A stretch of 22,672 nt of DNA from Roseovarius sp. UBA6217 (GTDB lineage Bacteria; Pseudomonadota; Alphaproteobacteria; Rhodobacterales; Rhodobacteraceae), in assembly GCA_002421985.1 (NCBI GenBank), contig DISF01000067.1, forward strand, positions 1-22,672, read 5' to 3'. This document shows, piece after piece, positions 13,528-20,702 of the stretch. Position numbers and translations under genes: made by a program. Position 1 is the stretch's first letter; each line of letters opens with the position of its first letter. The notes under the pieces are model-generated. The model ran no database searches. It worked only from the letters and a program-made list of their open reading frames with translations, and had not been told where the DNA came from.

Positions 13528-14117
13528 CGTTCCGGCTTGGTCTGACCGGCTCGATCGGGATGGGAAAATCGACGACGGCCCAGCTTTTTGCCGAACAAGG
13601 CTGCGCCGTATGGGATGCGGATGCCGCCGTTCATCGGCTTTATGCCAAGGGTGGCGCGGCTGTCGCCCCGATTGCCGCCGCATTTCCCGAGGCGGTGGTT
13701 GACGGCGCGGTGGATCGCGGTCGGTTGCGCACGATCATCGCGAATGACGCAGGCGCTCTGGCGCGGATCGAGGCCATCGTTCATCCGCTCGTGGCACAGG
13801 ATCGTGCCGCGTTTATCGCCGCGCAAGAGGCTGATGTGACGGTTCTTGATATCCCGCTGCTTTACGAGACGGGGGGAGAGCGCGATCTTGATGCCGTTGC
13901 AGTGGTGAGCGTGGCACCCGAGGATCAGCGCGCCCGAGTTCTGGCGCGGGGCACGATGAGCGAGACCGATTTCGAGACTATTCTGGCCCGACAGGTGCCG
14001 GATGCTGAAAAGCGCGCCCGCGCGGATTACATCATCGAGACCGACACGCCGGATCATGCCCGCGCGCAGGTGCGCGCGATCCTTGCAAGGATCAGGAACG
14101 GGGCAGATGATGCGTGA
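13524..14117 (+). CDS. coaE: Dephospho-CoA kinase CoaE
   Basis: CoaE phosphorylates the 3'-hydroxyl of dephospho-CoA, the last step of coenzyme A synthesis. The 197-residue product has the P-loop GLTGSIGMGKST at residues 6-17, DADAAVHRLY, the CoA-binding-region IEAIVHPLV, the lid-proximal DIPLLYETGGE and a C-terminal RQVPDAEKRARADYII. ATG 13524 overlaps the aroE stop by 4 nt; an upstream extension of the frame to 13410 is antisense or overlapping sequence with no family match. The neighbour order maf-aroE-coaE-dnaQ near the origin is common in alphaproteobacteria. Confidence 0.97.
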   Translation: MTFRLGLTGSIGMGKSTTAQLFAEQGCAVWDADAAVHRLYAKGGAAVAPIAAAFPEAVVDGAVDRGRLRTIIANDAGALARIEAIVHPLVAQDRAAFIAAQEADVTVLDIPLLYETGGERDLDAVAVVSVAPEDQRARVLARGTMSETDFETILARQVPDAEKRARADYIIETDTPDHARAQVRAILARIRNGADDA

Positions 14118-14805
14118 AATCGTTCTCGATACCGAGACCACCGGGCTGGATCCCTTCGAGGGCCATCGCATCGTCGAGATCGGTGCAGTCGAGCTTTACA
14201 ATCATATGCCCACGGGGCGCACTTGGCACCAATATGTCAACCCCGCGCGCGACATGCCGCCAGAGGCGTTCGCGGTGCATGGGCTGGGCGAGGAATTCTT
14301 GCGCGACAAGCCGCTTTTCGCTGAAATAGGGCCGAAGTTTCTCGAATTCATCGGGGATGCGCCACTGGTGATCCACAACGCGGCGTTTGACATGAAATTC
14401 CTCAACGCCGAGCTGGGGTGGTGCGACCTATCTCCGCTGCCGATGAGCCGGGCAATCGACACGCTGATAATGGCGCGGCAGAAATATCCCGGCGCGCCTG
14501 CGTCGCTCGATGCGCTGTGTCGGCGGTTCGGCATCGACAATACGGCGCGCACGCTGCACGGCGCGCTGCTCGATTCCGAGATCTTGGCCGAGGTCTATCT
14601 GGAATTGATCGGCGGGCGGCAGCCGGATTTTGCGCTGAGCGCAGGGCAAGGGACAAAACAGGGCAAATCAGGCGGGAACAGTGCCGAAAACTGGCGTCCC
14701 ACCCCGCGCCCGCGCCCCCTTGCGCCGCGGCTGACCGAGGCCGAGCGCGCCGCGCATGAGGAGTTCGTTGCCGCGATGGGCGAGGGCGCTATCTGGAGGC
14801 GTTAA
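14107..14805 (+). CDS. dnaQ: DNA polymerase III epsilon subunit (3'-5' proofreading exonuclease)
   Basis: Epsilon is the proofreading exonuclease of the replicative polymerase core, bound to alpha and theta. The 232-residue product has ExoI DTETTGLDP near the N-terminus, ExoII HNAAFDMKFLN (about residues 90-100) and ExoIII LHGALLDSEILAEVY (HxAxxD), as expected of the DEDDh class. A low-complexity linker rich in G, S, Q and P/R (from about residue 180) leads to a C-terminal segment that in the family binds the alpha subunit. Two ATGs stand together at 14107 and 14110; AGGAA 8 nt before the first favours it, though MREIVLDTETTG from the second is equally family-like. It overlaps coaE by 8-11 nt and ends 3 bp from convergent ubiG. 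Confidence 0.96.
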   Translation: MMREIVLDTETTGLDPFEGHRIVEIGAVELYNHMPTGRTWHQYVNPARDMPPEAFAVHGLGEEFLRDKPLFAEIGPKFLEFIGDAPLVIHNAAFDMKFLNAELGWCDLSPLPMSRAIDTLIMARQKYPGAPASLDALCRRFGIDNTARTLHGALLDSEILAEVYLELIGGRQPDFALSAGQGTKQGKSGGNSAENWRPTPRPRPLAPRLTEAERAAHEEFVAAMGEGAIWRR

Positions 14806-14808
14806 GGC

Positions 14809-15546
14809 TCAGGCGGGGCGGCGGCTTGCAGTAACGTAATTCACGCTCAGATCGCGATCCGAGAGGTTCCATTGCCAGGTGATCGGGTTGAACACAAAGC
14901 CCTTGCGATCCACCGCATCAAGGCCAGCCTTGACCAGCAGACCGAACAATTCATCGGGGGTGATGAATTTCGACCATTGATGCGTGCCCCTGGGCAGCCA
15001 GCGCATGACATATTCCGCCCCGACAATGGCCATGGCAAAACTCTTGGCATTGCGGTTGATGGTGGAGCAGATCATGAGTCCGCCGGGTTTGAGCAGGTCG
15101 TGGCAGGCGGTGAGATAGGCGAGCGGATCAGAGACATGTTCGACCACTTCCATGTTGAGCACCACATCGAACCGCTCGCCCTTGGCGGCCATGTCCTCGG
15201 CCGTGCTGTGGCGATAGTCGATCGCAAGGCCCGATTGCGCGGCATGAAGCTGCGCCACCGGGATGTTGCGCGGAGCCGCATCGGCACCCACGACATCGGC
15301 CCCGAGCCGCGCCATCGGTTCGCTCAGAAGCCCGCCACCGCAGCCGATATCCAGAAGGCGCAACCCCTTGAACGGCGTGTCGGTGCCAAGATTTCGGTCA
15401 AATTCGGCGGCGATCTGGGCCGTGATATAATCGAGCCGACAGGGGTTGAGCATGTGCAGCGGCTTGAACTTGCCGTTCGGATCCCACCATTCGGCGGCCA
15501 TCGCCTCGAATTTTGCGACCTCAGTTGGGTCGATCGTGGTTTGCAT
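14809..15546 (-). CDS. ubiG: Ubiquinone biosynthesis O-methyltransferase UbiG
   Basis: UbiG carries out both O-methylations of ubiquinone synthesis with SAM. The 245-residue product has the UbiG N-terminal block (AKFEAMAAEWWDPNGKFKPL then HMLNPCRLDYI), the class I SAM loop LLDIGCGGGLLSEPMARLGA (about residues 65-84) and the C-terminal GTHQWSKFITPDELFGLL and GFVFNPITWQWNLS. ATG 15546 is chosen: GAGAGG lies 4 nt upstream, and the family N-terminus begins here; the frame stays open to 15615 with unrelated residues overlapping the divergent gene. It is divergent from the peptidase gene across 49 bp that contains a TATATA (15582-15587); I could not pair this box with a convincing -35 on either strand. 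Confidence 0.96.
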   Translation of the reverse strand: MQTTIDPTEVAKFEAMAAEWWDPNGKFKPLHMLNPCRLDYITAQIAAEFDRNLGTDTPFKGLRLLDIGCGGGLLSEPMARLGADVVGADAAPRNIPVAQLHAAQSGLAIDYRHSTAEDMAAKGERFDVVLNMEVVEHVSDPLAYLTACHDLLKPGGLMICSTINRNAKSFAMAIVGAEYVMRWLPRGTHQWSKFITPDELFGLLVKAGLDAVDRKGFVFNPITWQWNLSDRDLSVNYVTASRRPA

Positions 15547-15595
15547 TCCGGCCTCTCTGTGGCTCAATGTGACATGGGCAGTATATAGGACGGGA

Positions 15596-16570
15596 ATGGA
15601 CAGAGTCGCGAGCAATAAGAGCGCAATGCAGTATCTTCACCCGCCAGTCGAGCCGTTCGACCGGCGCATGATGGATGTGGGCGATGGGCATTTGGTCTAT
15701 GTCGAGCAATCGGGCCGGGCCGATGGTGTGCCGGTCGTGGTGCTGCATGGCGGTCCGGGGGGCGGATCAAGCCCGGCGATGCGGCGCTATTTCGATCCCG
15801 CGGTTTACCGGATCATCCTGTTCGATCAGCGTGGCTGTGGCCATTCCACCCCCCATGCCAGCGTCGAGGCCAATACGACATGGCACCTCGTGGCCGATAT
15901 CGAGCGGATTCGCGTGGCGCTCGGGATTGACGACTGGATCGTGTTCGGCGGAAGCTGGGGGGCAACGCTGGCGCTGATTTATGCGCAAACGCATCCCGAC
16001 CGTGCCCGGCACCTGGTGTTGCGTGGTGTGTTTACCATGACGCAGGCCGAGCTTGACTGGTTCTATGGCGGCGGCGCGGCGGCGTTCTGGCCCGAGACAT
16101 GGGCGCGGTTCACGGCGCTTATTCCCGAGGCCGAGCGCGGCAACATGATCGCAGCCTATCACAAGCGGCTGTTTTCGGGCAATATGGCGCAGGAAATCAC
16201 CCATGCCAAGGCGTGGACGGCCTGGGAAAACGCGCTTGCCACGGTGCACTCAACCGGCGTGGGGGGCGATACGCCTGCCGATTACGCGCGGGCCTTTGCG
16301 CGGCTGGAAAACCACTATTTCCATAATCTCGGGTTTCTTGAAAAGGACGGTCACATCCTCGACCACATGCACCGGATTGCCCATATTCCCGGCACCATCG
16401 TGCAGGGCCGCTATGACATGATCTGCCCCCCCGCCTCTGCGCATCGGCTTGCGGCGCGCTGGCCCGCTTGTGATCTACGGATGGTGCCGCTGGCCGGGCA
16501 CGCGCTTTCAGAGCCGGGGATCAGCGCCGAGCTTGTCCGCGTTATGGCGCGGCTGGCACAGCGGTCCTGA
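15596..16570 (+). CDS. pip: Prolyl iminopeptidase (peptidase family S33)
   Basis: This alpha/beta hydrolase releases N-terminal proline from peptides. The 324-residue product has the oxyanion HGGPGGGSS, DQRGCGHSTPHA, the nucleophile elbow GGSWGATLAL, and the acid and histidine in GRYDMICPP and LAGHALSEPG, which together match S33 prolyl aminopeptidases along their length (N-terminus YLHPPVEPFDRRMMDVGDGH). No signal peptide is visible, so it is cytoplasmic. ATG 15596 has AGGACGG upstream and gives the usual short N-terminal extension; ATG 15626 is an alternative. The gene is followed after about 18 bp by zapE on the same strand. The metabolic link to its neighbours is not evident. Confidence 0.95.
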   Translation: MDRVASNKSAMQYLHPPVEPFDRRMMDVGDGHLVYVEQSGRADGVPVVVLHGGPGGGSSPAMRRYFDPAVYRIILFDQRGCGHSTPHASVEANTTWHLVADIERIRVALGIDDWIVFGGSWGATLALIYAQTHPDRARHLVLRGVFTMTQAELDWFYGGGAAAFWPETWARFTALIPEAERGNMIAAYHKRLFSGNMAQEITHAKAWTAWENALATVHSTGVGGDTPADYARAFARLENHYFHNLGFLEKDGHILDHMHRIAHIPGTIVQGRYDMICPPASAHRLAARWPACDLRMVPLAGHALSEPGISAELVRVMARLAQRS

Positions 16571-16588
16571 GCGGCGCGCGGACCGGTG

Positions 16589-17650
16589 ATGAAGAGTATG
16601 CGTGAGACTTACGACACGCGCGTGGCCAAGGGCACGCTTGCCCGCGACGCGGCGCAAGAGGCGGTGTTGCCCGAGTTCGAGCGGATTCGCGCTGGCCTTG
16701 CCGAGCCGCGAAGACAGGGCTTGCTTCGGCGCAAGACGCCGCTGCCAAAGGGGCTTTACCTTTGGGGCGGGGTCGGGCGAGGCAAGTCGATGCTGATGGA
16801 TATGTTCATCGAGAGCGTCGATGTGCCCAAACGGCGCGTGCACTTTCACGCCTTCATGCAGGAGATGCACGCGGGCCTTCATGCGGCGCGCGCGCGCGGT
16901 GAGGCCGACGCGCTGGTGCCCGTCGCGGCGGAGGTGGCGAAATCGGTGCGTCTGCTCGCGTTTGACGAGATGCAGATTACCGACATCACCGATGCGATGA
17001 TCGTCGGGCGGCTTTTCACCGCGTTGCTTGACGCCGGGGTGGTGGTGGTGACCACCTCTAACCGGGCACCCGATAATCTTTATGAAAACGGACTGAACCG
17101 GCAGTTGTTCCTGCCCTTCATCGCGCTGGTGAAAGAGCGGATGGTGGTGCACGAGATGGCCGGGCCGACGGATTACCGCCAGAACCGGCTGACGGGCGCG
17201 CGGACATGGTTCACCCCGCTCAACGCCGCGAATCAGGCCGAGATCGAGGCGGTCTGGCAAGACCTGACCGCCGGTCAGGGCGCGCGGCACGAGATCACCG
17301 TGAACAAGCGCGCGGTGGAGATCCCCGCCTTTCACAACGGCGTCGCGCGCGCCAGCTTCTTTGATCTCTGCGGCCGCCCGCTTGGCCCGGCGGATTATCT
17401 GGCGTTGGCAGAGGCCGTGCGCCTGTTGATCGTGGAGAATGTTCCCCAACTCGGGCGCAACAATTTCAACGAGGCCAAGCGCTTCGTCACCCTCATCGAC
17501 GCGCTGTACGAGGCGCGTGTGCGGCTTGTCGTGTCGGCGGCAGCGGACCCGGAATATCTTTATGTCGAAGGGGAGGGCTCTTTCGAGTTCGAGCGCACCG
17601 CCAGCCGCTTGCGCGAGATGCAATCCGAGGGCTGGGGCGAGGAGCGCTGA
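16589..17650 (+). CDS. zapE: ZapE, AFG1-like AAA ATPase of cell division
   Basis: ZapE (AFG1/LACE1 family) is an ATPase that in Escherichia coli associates with the FtsZ ring under some growth conditions; mitochondrial relatives act in protein quality control. The product of about 353 residues has the Walker A GGVGRGKSMLMDMF, RVHFHAFMQEMH, the Walker B-like LLAFDEMQITDITDAMIVGR and VVVTTSNRAPDNLYENGLNR, FLPFIALVKERM and the C-terminal NNFNEAKRFVTLIDALYEA. The start is ambiguous: GTG 16586, ATG 16589 and ATG 16598 are in frame and none has a strong ribosome-binding site; MRETYDTRV from 16598 also resembles the family N-terminus. It lies 18 bp after pip; the rimP promoter starts 10 bp after its stop. 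Confidence 0.94.
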   Translation: MKSMRETYDTRVAKGTLARDAAQEAVLPEFERIRAGLAEPRRQGLLRRKTPLPKGLYLWGGVGRGKSMLMDMFIESVDVPKRRVHFHAFMQEMHAGLHAARARGEADALVPVAAEVAKSVRLLAFDEMQITDITDAMIVGRLFTALLDAGVVVVTTSNRAPDNLYENGLNRQLFLPFIALVKERMVVHEMAGPTDYRQNRLTGARTWFTPLNAANQAEIEAVWQDLTAGQGARHEITVNKRAVEIPAFHNGVARASFFDLCGRPLGPADYLALAEAVRLLIVENVPQLGRNNFNEAKRFVTLIDALYEARVRLVVSAAADPEYLYVEGEGSFEFERTASRLREMQSEGWGEER

Positions 17651-17659
17651 AATCGGCGC

Positions 17660-17688
17660 TTGCAAAGCCTGCGGCACGGGCCTATATC
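17660..17688 (+). promoter_or_regulatory. Candidate promoter of the rimP-nusA-ylxR-infB operon
   Basis: TTGCAA (17660-17665) and TATATC (17683-17688) are separated by exactly 17 nt, just after zapE; each matches four of six consensus positions. Predicted start is near 17695, which places the whole rimP leader downstream of it. Confidence 0.5.
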
Positions 17689-17694
17689 CGCGAT

Positions 17695-17763
17695 TGACAG
17701 CGGCACCTCGGGGTCTCCGATGGTTCCACCGGGAAACAGGACGGGCCGCGCGCCCGTTTTTTT
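17695..17763 (+). ncRNA. rimP leader, putative transcriptional attenuator
   Basis: About 70 nt between the candidate promoter and rimP can fold into a small hairpin (17717-17732, stem CCG-A-TG with CA-C-CGG, one A.C mismatch, loop GTTC) followed by a strong intrinsic terminator (17741-17763). A terminator directly before a gene in the same operon is the layout of an attenuator. A rimP-leader element of this kind has been described in alphaproteobacteria ahead of rimP-nusA-infB; I recognise the position and architecture, not a computed match. ACGGGC also occurs upstream at 17676-17681, so read-through RNA from zapE could pair differently. The frame of rimP is open through the leader (ATG 17720) but this is unlikely to be translated. 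Confidence 0.6.
17741..17763 (+). terminator. Intrinsic terminator upstream of rimP
   Basis: ACGGGC (17741-17746) pairs with GCCCGT (17752-17757) around a 5-nt loop, and seven T follow (17757-17763, the first being the last base of the stem). It can end zapE read-through or attenuate the rimP transcript. Confidence 0.8.
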
Positions 17764-17776
17764 GTGCTTGGACGAT

Positions 17777-18352
17777 ATGACAAACGACCTCATCGCAAAG
17801 GCCGCCATCGACCGCAGGCTTGCCGAGATCATCACCCCGGTGATCGAGGATATGGGATTCGAGCTTGTGCGTGTGCGCCTCATGGGCGGCAAGCTGCCGC
17901 TCTTGCAGATCATGGCCGACCGGCCCGAGGGCGGCATCGAGGTGGATGACTGCGCGGCGATCAGCACGGCGGTAAGCGCGATCCTTGATGTCGAGGATCC
18001 GGTGAGCGACCCCTATACGCTCGAAGTGTCATCGCCGGGCATCGACAGGCCGCTGACCCGGCTCAAGGATTTCGAGGAATTCGAGGGCTACGAGGCCAAG
18101 ATCGAGACCGCCGAGTCGATCGACGGGCGCAAGCGGTTCAAGGGCGTGCTTGCCGGGGTCGAGGGTGACGAGGTGATGCTGAACGTCGCCGAGGGCACCA
18201 TCGGCCTGCGGTTTGACTGGCTCTCGGAGGCCAAGCTGGTGCTGACCGACGAGCTTATCCGCGAGATGCTGCGCGCGCGCAAGGCGGCGGGCGTGATCGA
18301 CGAGACAGATTTTGACGCGATAGAAACCGATAGCGGTTCCGAGGAGGACTGA
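17777..18352 (+). CDS. rimP: Ribosome maturation factor RimP
   Basis: RimP assists late assembly of the 30S ribosomal subunit. The 191-residue product has the family elements: RLAEIITPVIEDMGFELVRV, LLQIMADRPEGGIEVDDCA, the well-conserved TLEVSSPGIDRPLTRLKDFE (about residues 80-99) and a C-terminal SH3-like barrel (GVLAGVEGDEVMLN). An acidic tail with many D and E ends the protein. ATG 17777 gives the usual N-terminus MTNDLIAKAAIDRRL; the ribosome-binding site is weak. It is the first gene of the operon with nusA, ylxR and infB, and its last codons hold the strong GAGGAGG site used by nusA. Confidence 0.96.
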   Translation: MTNDLIAKAAIDRRLAEIITPVIEDMGFELVRVRLMGGKLPLLQIMADRPEGGIEVDDCAAISTAVSAILDVEDPVSDPYTLEVSSPGIDRPLTRLKDFEEFEGYEAKIETAESIDGRKRFKGVLAGVEGDEVMLNVAEGTIGLRFDWLSEAKLVLTDELIREMLRARKAAGVIDETDFDAIETDSGSEED

Positions 18353-18354
18353 GA

Positions 18355-20049
18355 ATGGCAATCACATCGGCCAACCAGCTTGAGCTTTTGCAGACGGCAG
18401 AGGCAGTGGCGCGCGAAAAGATGATCGACCCCGGTCTGGTGATCGACGCGATGGAAGAGAGCCTCGCCCGCGCCGCCAAGAGCCGCTACGGCGCGGAAAT
18501 GGATATTCACGTCACCATCGACCGCAAGACGGGCCGCGCCGCGTTCACCCGCGTGCGCACCGTGGTCGAGGAAGACGCGCTGGAGAATTACCAGGCCGAG
18601 TTCACCCCCGAGCAGGCCAAGGCCTATTTCGTTCCCGCCAAGGCGGGGCGCGACGAGTTCTGGATGCGCGACGGCGTGCGGATCGACCCGGCAGAGGCCG
18701 ATGGCCCGAAGGTGGGCGACGCGTTTCACGAGGCCGTGCCGCCGGTGGAAATGGGCCGCATTGCCGCGCAGAGCGCCAAGCAGGTGATCCTGCAAAAGGT
18801 GCGCGAGGCCGAGCGCGACCGCCAATACCAGGCGTTCAAGGATCGCGTGGGCACGATCATCAACGGCGTGGTCAAGCGCGAGGAATACGGCAATGTCATT
18901 GTCGAGCTTCAGGGCTTTGGCGAGGCGATGCTGCGCCGCAACGAAAAGATCGGCCGCGAGGCCTATCGCCCCGGCGAGCGCATCCGCGCCTATGTCAAGG
19001 ATGTGCGCCGCGAACAGCGCGGCCCGCAGATTTTCCTGTCGCGCACCGATCCGCAGTTCATGGCAGAGCTGTTCAAGATGGAAGTGCCCGAGATCTACGA
19101 CAACATCATCGAGATCAAGGCCGTGGCGCGCGATCCCGGCAGCCGCGCCAAGATCGCGGTAATTTCCTATGACAACTCGATTGATCCGGTTGGTGCCTGC
19201 GTGGGGATGCGCGGCAGCCGCGTTCAGGCGGTGGTCAACGAGCTTCAGGGCGAAAAGATCGACATCATCCCGTGGAACGAGGATCAGGCGACCTTCCTTG
19301 TCAACGCGCTGCAACCTGCCGAGGTCTCGAAGGTGGTGATCGACGAGGATGCACAGCGCATCGAGGTTGTGGTGCCCGAGGATCAGCTTTCGCTTGCCAT
19401 CGGGCGGCGCGGGCAGAACGTGCGGCTGGCAAGCCAGCTCACCGGGCTTGATATCGACATCATGACCGAGGCGCAGGACAGCGAGCGGCGGCAGAAGGAT
19501 TTCGAGGAGCGCACCAGGCTCTTCATGGATGCGCTCGATCTTGATGAATTCTTTGCACAGCTTCTTGTGGCCGAGGGATTCACCAATCTCGAAGAGGTCG
19601 CCTATGTCGAGGCCGACGAGCTCTTGACCATCGACGGGGTGGACGAGGATACCGCCAGCGAGCTTCAGGCGCGGGCGCGCGATGTGCTCGAGGCGCAGGC
19701 CACAGAGGCGCTCGAGGCGGCGCGGGCGCTGGGGGCCGATGACAGCCTTATCGGTTTCGAGGGGTTGAGCCCGCAGATGGTTTTGGCGTTGGCAAAGGAC
19801 GGTGTGAAATCGCTGGAGGATTTCGCCACCTGTGCCGATTGGGAACTGGCCGGTGGCTGGACCACGGATAATGGCACGCGGGTAAAGGATGATGGCATAC
19901 TCGAGCCGTTCGACGTGTCGCTTGAGGAAGCGCAGGATATGGTGATGACCGCGCGGGTCATGCTTGGCTGGGTCGATCCCGATGATCTGGGGCCGCAGGC
20001 CGACAAGGCCGATGATGCCACCGGGACAGAAGAGGAGACCGGGGCCTGA
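18355..20049 (+). CDS. nusA: Transcription termination/antitermination factor NusA
   Basis: NusA binds RNA polymerase and nascent RNA and modulates pausing, intrinsic and Rho-dependent termination and rRNA antitermination. The 564-residue product has the N-terminal polymerase-binding domain (1-130), S1 domain (about 165-230, VGTIINGVVKREEYGNVIVE), KH1 with GMRG (284-287), KH2 with AIGRRGQNVRLA (348-359), and two C-terminal helix-hairpin-helix/acidic repeats (about 395-450 and 465-540), the longer form found in proteobacteria. The ATG is 2 nt after the rimP stop with GAGGAGG 7 nt upstream. Since Rho and NusA act on the same process, the window encodes two of the main termination factors in separate units. 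Confidence 0.98.
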   Translation: MAITSANQLELLQTAEAVAREKMIDPGLVIDAMEESLARAAKSRYGAEMDIHVTIDRKTGRAAFTRVRTVVEEDALENYQAEFTPEQAKAYFVPAKAGRDEFWMRDGVRIDPAEADGPKVGDAFHEAVPPVEMGRIAAQSAKQVILQKVREAERDRQYQAFKDRVGTIINGVVKREEYGNVIVELQGFGEAMLRRNEKIGREAYRPGERIRAYVKDVRREQRGPQIFLSRTDPQFMAELFKMEVPEIYDNIIEIKAVARDPGSRAKIAVISYDNSIDPVGACVGMRGSRVQAVVNELQGEKIDIIPWNEDQATFLVNALQPAEVSKVVIDEDAQRIEVVVPEDQLSLAIGRRGQNVRLASQLTGLDIDIMTEAQDSERRQKDFEERTRLFMDALDLDEFFAQLLVAEGFTNLEEVAYVEADELLTIDGVDEDTASELQARARDVLEAQATEALEAARALGADDSLIGFEGLSPQMVLALAKDGVKSLEDFATCADWELAGGWTTDNGTRVKDDGILEPFDVSLEEAQDMVMTARVMLGWVDPDDLGPQADKADDATGTEEETGA

Positions 20050-20072
20050 TCGCTCAGGCCTCGGGGTCACTC

Positions 20073-20696
20073 ATGGGTCGCGGTGGGCAATCCAGGGATC
20101 ACGCGGATGGTCCGGTACGCAAGTGCATAGCAACCGGGCAAGAGCGCCCGAAGGCGGAGCTTGTGCGTTTCGTGATCGGGCCGGATGGTGCGGTGGTGCC
20201 CGATGTGGCGGGCAAGCTGCCGGGGCGCGGCATTTATGTCGTGCCCACGCGCGAGGCGCTGACCCGCGCCGCCACCAAGGGCCTTTTTGCGCGCGCGGCA
20301 AAACGGCCGGTGACCGTGCCAGAGGATCTTGCCGGGATGGTCGAGGCGCTGATCGCGCGTCGGGTCATCGACCTCATCAGCCTTGCCCGCAAGGGTGGCG
20401 GCGCGGTGGCCGGATATGAAAAGGTCAAGAACCGGCTGGCGCAGGAGGGCGTGCGCGCGCTCATTCAGGCCAGCGACGGCTCTGAACGCGGCAAATCGGG
20501 GCTGAGCACGCCCGAAGGGGCCACCTATATCGGCTGGCTCACCGCCGATGAGCTTGGCCAGGCTTTCAGCCGTCAAACCACGATCCATGCCGCGCTCGGC
20601 TATGGAGGTTTGGCGCAACGTGTTGTAGAGGAGGCCGCAAGACTGAAAGGTCTGCGGGTCTCGGACGGCGAGACTTTGCGCCGGAAAGGAAAGTAA
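20073..20696 (+). CDS. YlxR (DUF448) and L7Ae-like fused RNA-binding protein
   Basis: The 207-residue product joins two small putative RNA-binding domains. The N-terminal YlxR/DUF448 part (about residues 12-90) carries RKCIATGQERPKAELVRFV and LPGRGIYVVPTREAL, the typical basic patch and GRG motif. The next part (about 95-150), VEALIARRVIDLISLARKGG then YEKVKNRLAQEGVRALIQAS, resembles the L7Ae/L30e fold, which in Gram-positive bacteria is a separate gene (ylxQ) at the same operon position. Location between nusA and infB supports a role in transcription or translation; YlxR has been reported as a nucleoid or RNase P-associated factor in some bacteria, so the exact function here is open. ATG 20073 is 23 nt after nusA; no strong ribosome-binding site is seen. 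Confidence 0.9.
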   Translation: MGRGGQSRDHADGPVRKCIATGQERPKAELVRFVIGPDGAVVPDVAGKLPGRGIYVVPTREALTRAATKGLFARAAKRPVTVPEDLAGMVEALIARRVIDLISLARKGGGAVAGYEKVKNRLAQEGVRALIQASDGSERGKSGLSTPEGATYIGWLTADELGQAFSRQTTIHAALGYGGLAQRVVEEAARLKGLRVSDGETLRRKGK

Positions 20697-20702
20697 GAAA
20701 CC

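Noticed and set aside
15582..15587. TATATA between ubiG and pip as a promoter -10
   Set aside because: It is palindromic and could serve either gene, but no -35-like hexamer lies at 16-18 nt on either strand, so I did not list it as a promoter.
17720..17776. Upstream in-frame ATG that would extend RimP by 19 residues
   Set aside because: The extension is encoded by the leader and terminator hairpin; RimP homologues begin at the equivalent of ATG 17777.
18088..20070. Minus-strand open frame of 660 codons opposite nusA and the end of rimP
   Set aside because: It is a shadow of nusA codon usage (stop codons avoided in the opposite frame) with no domain, ribosome-binding site or independent context.
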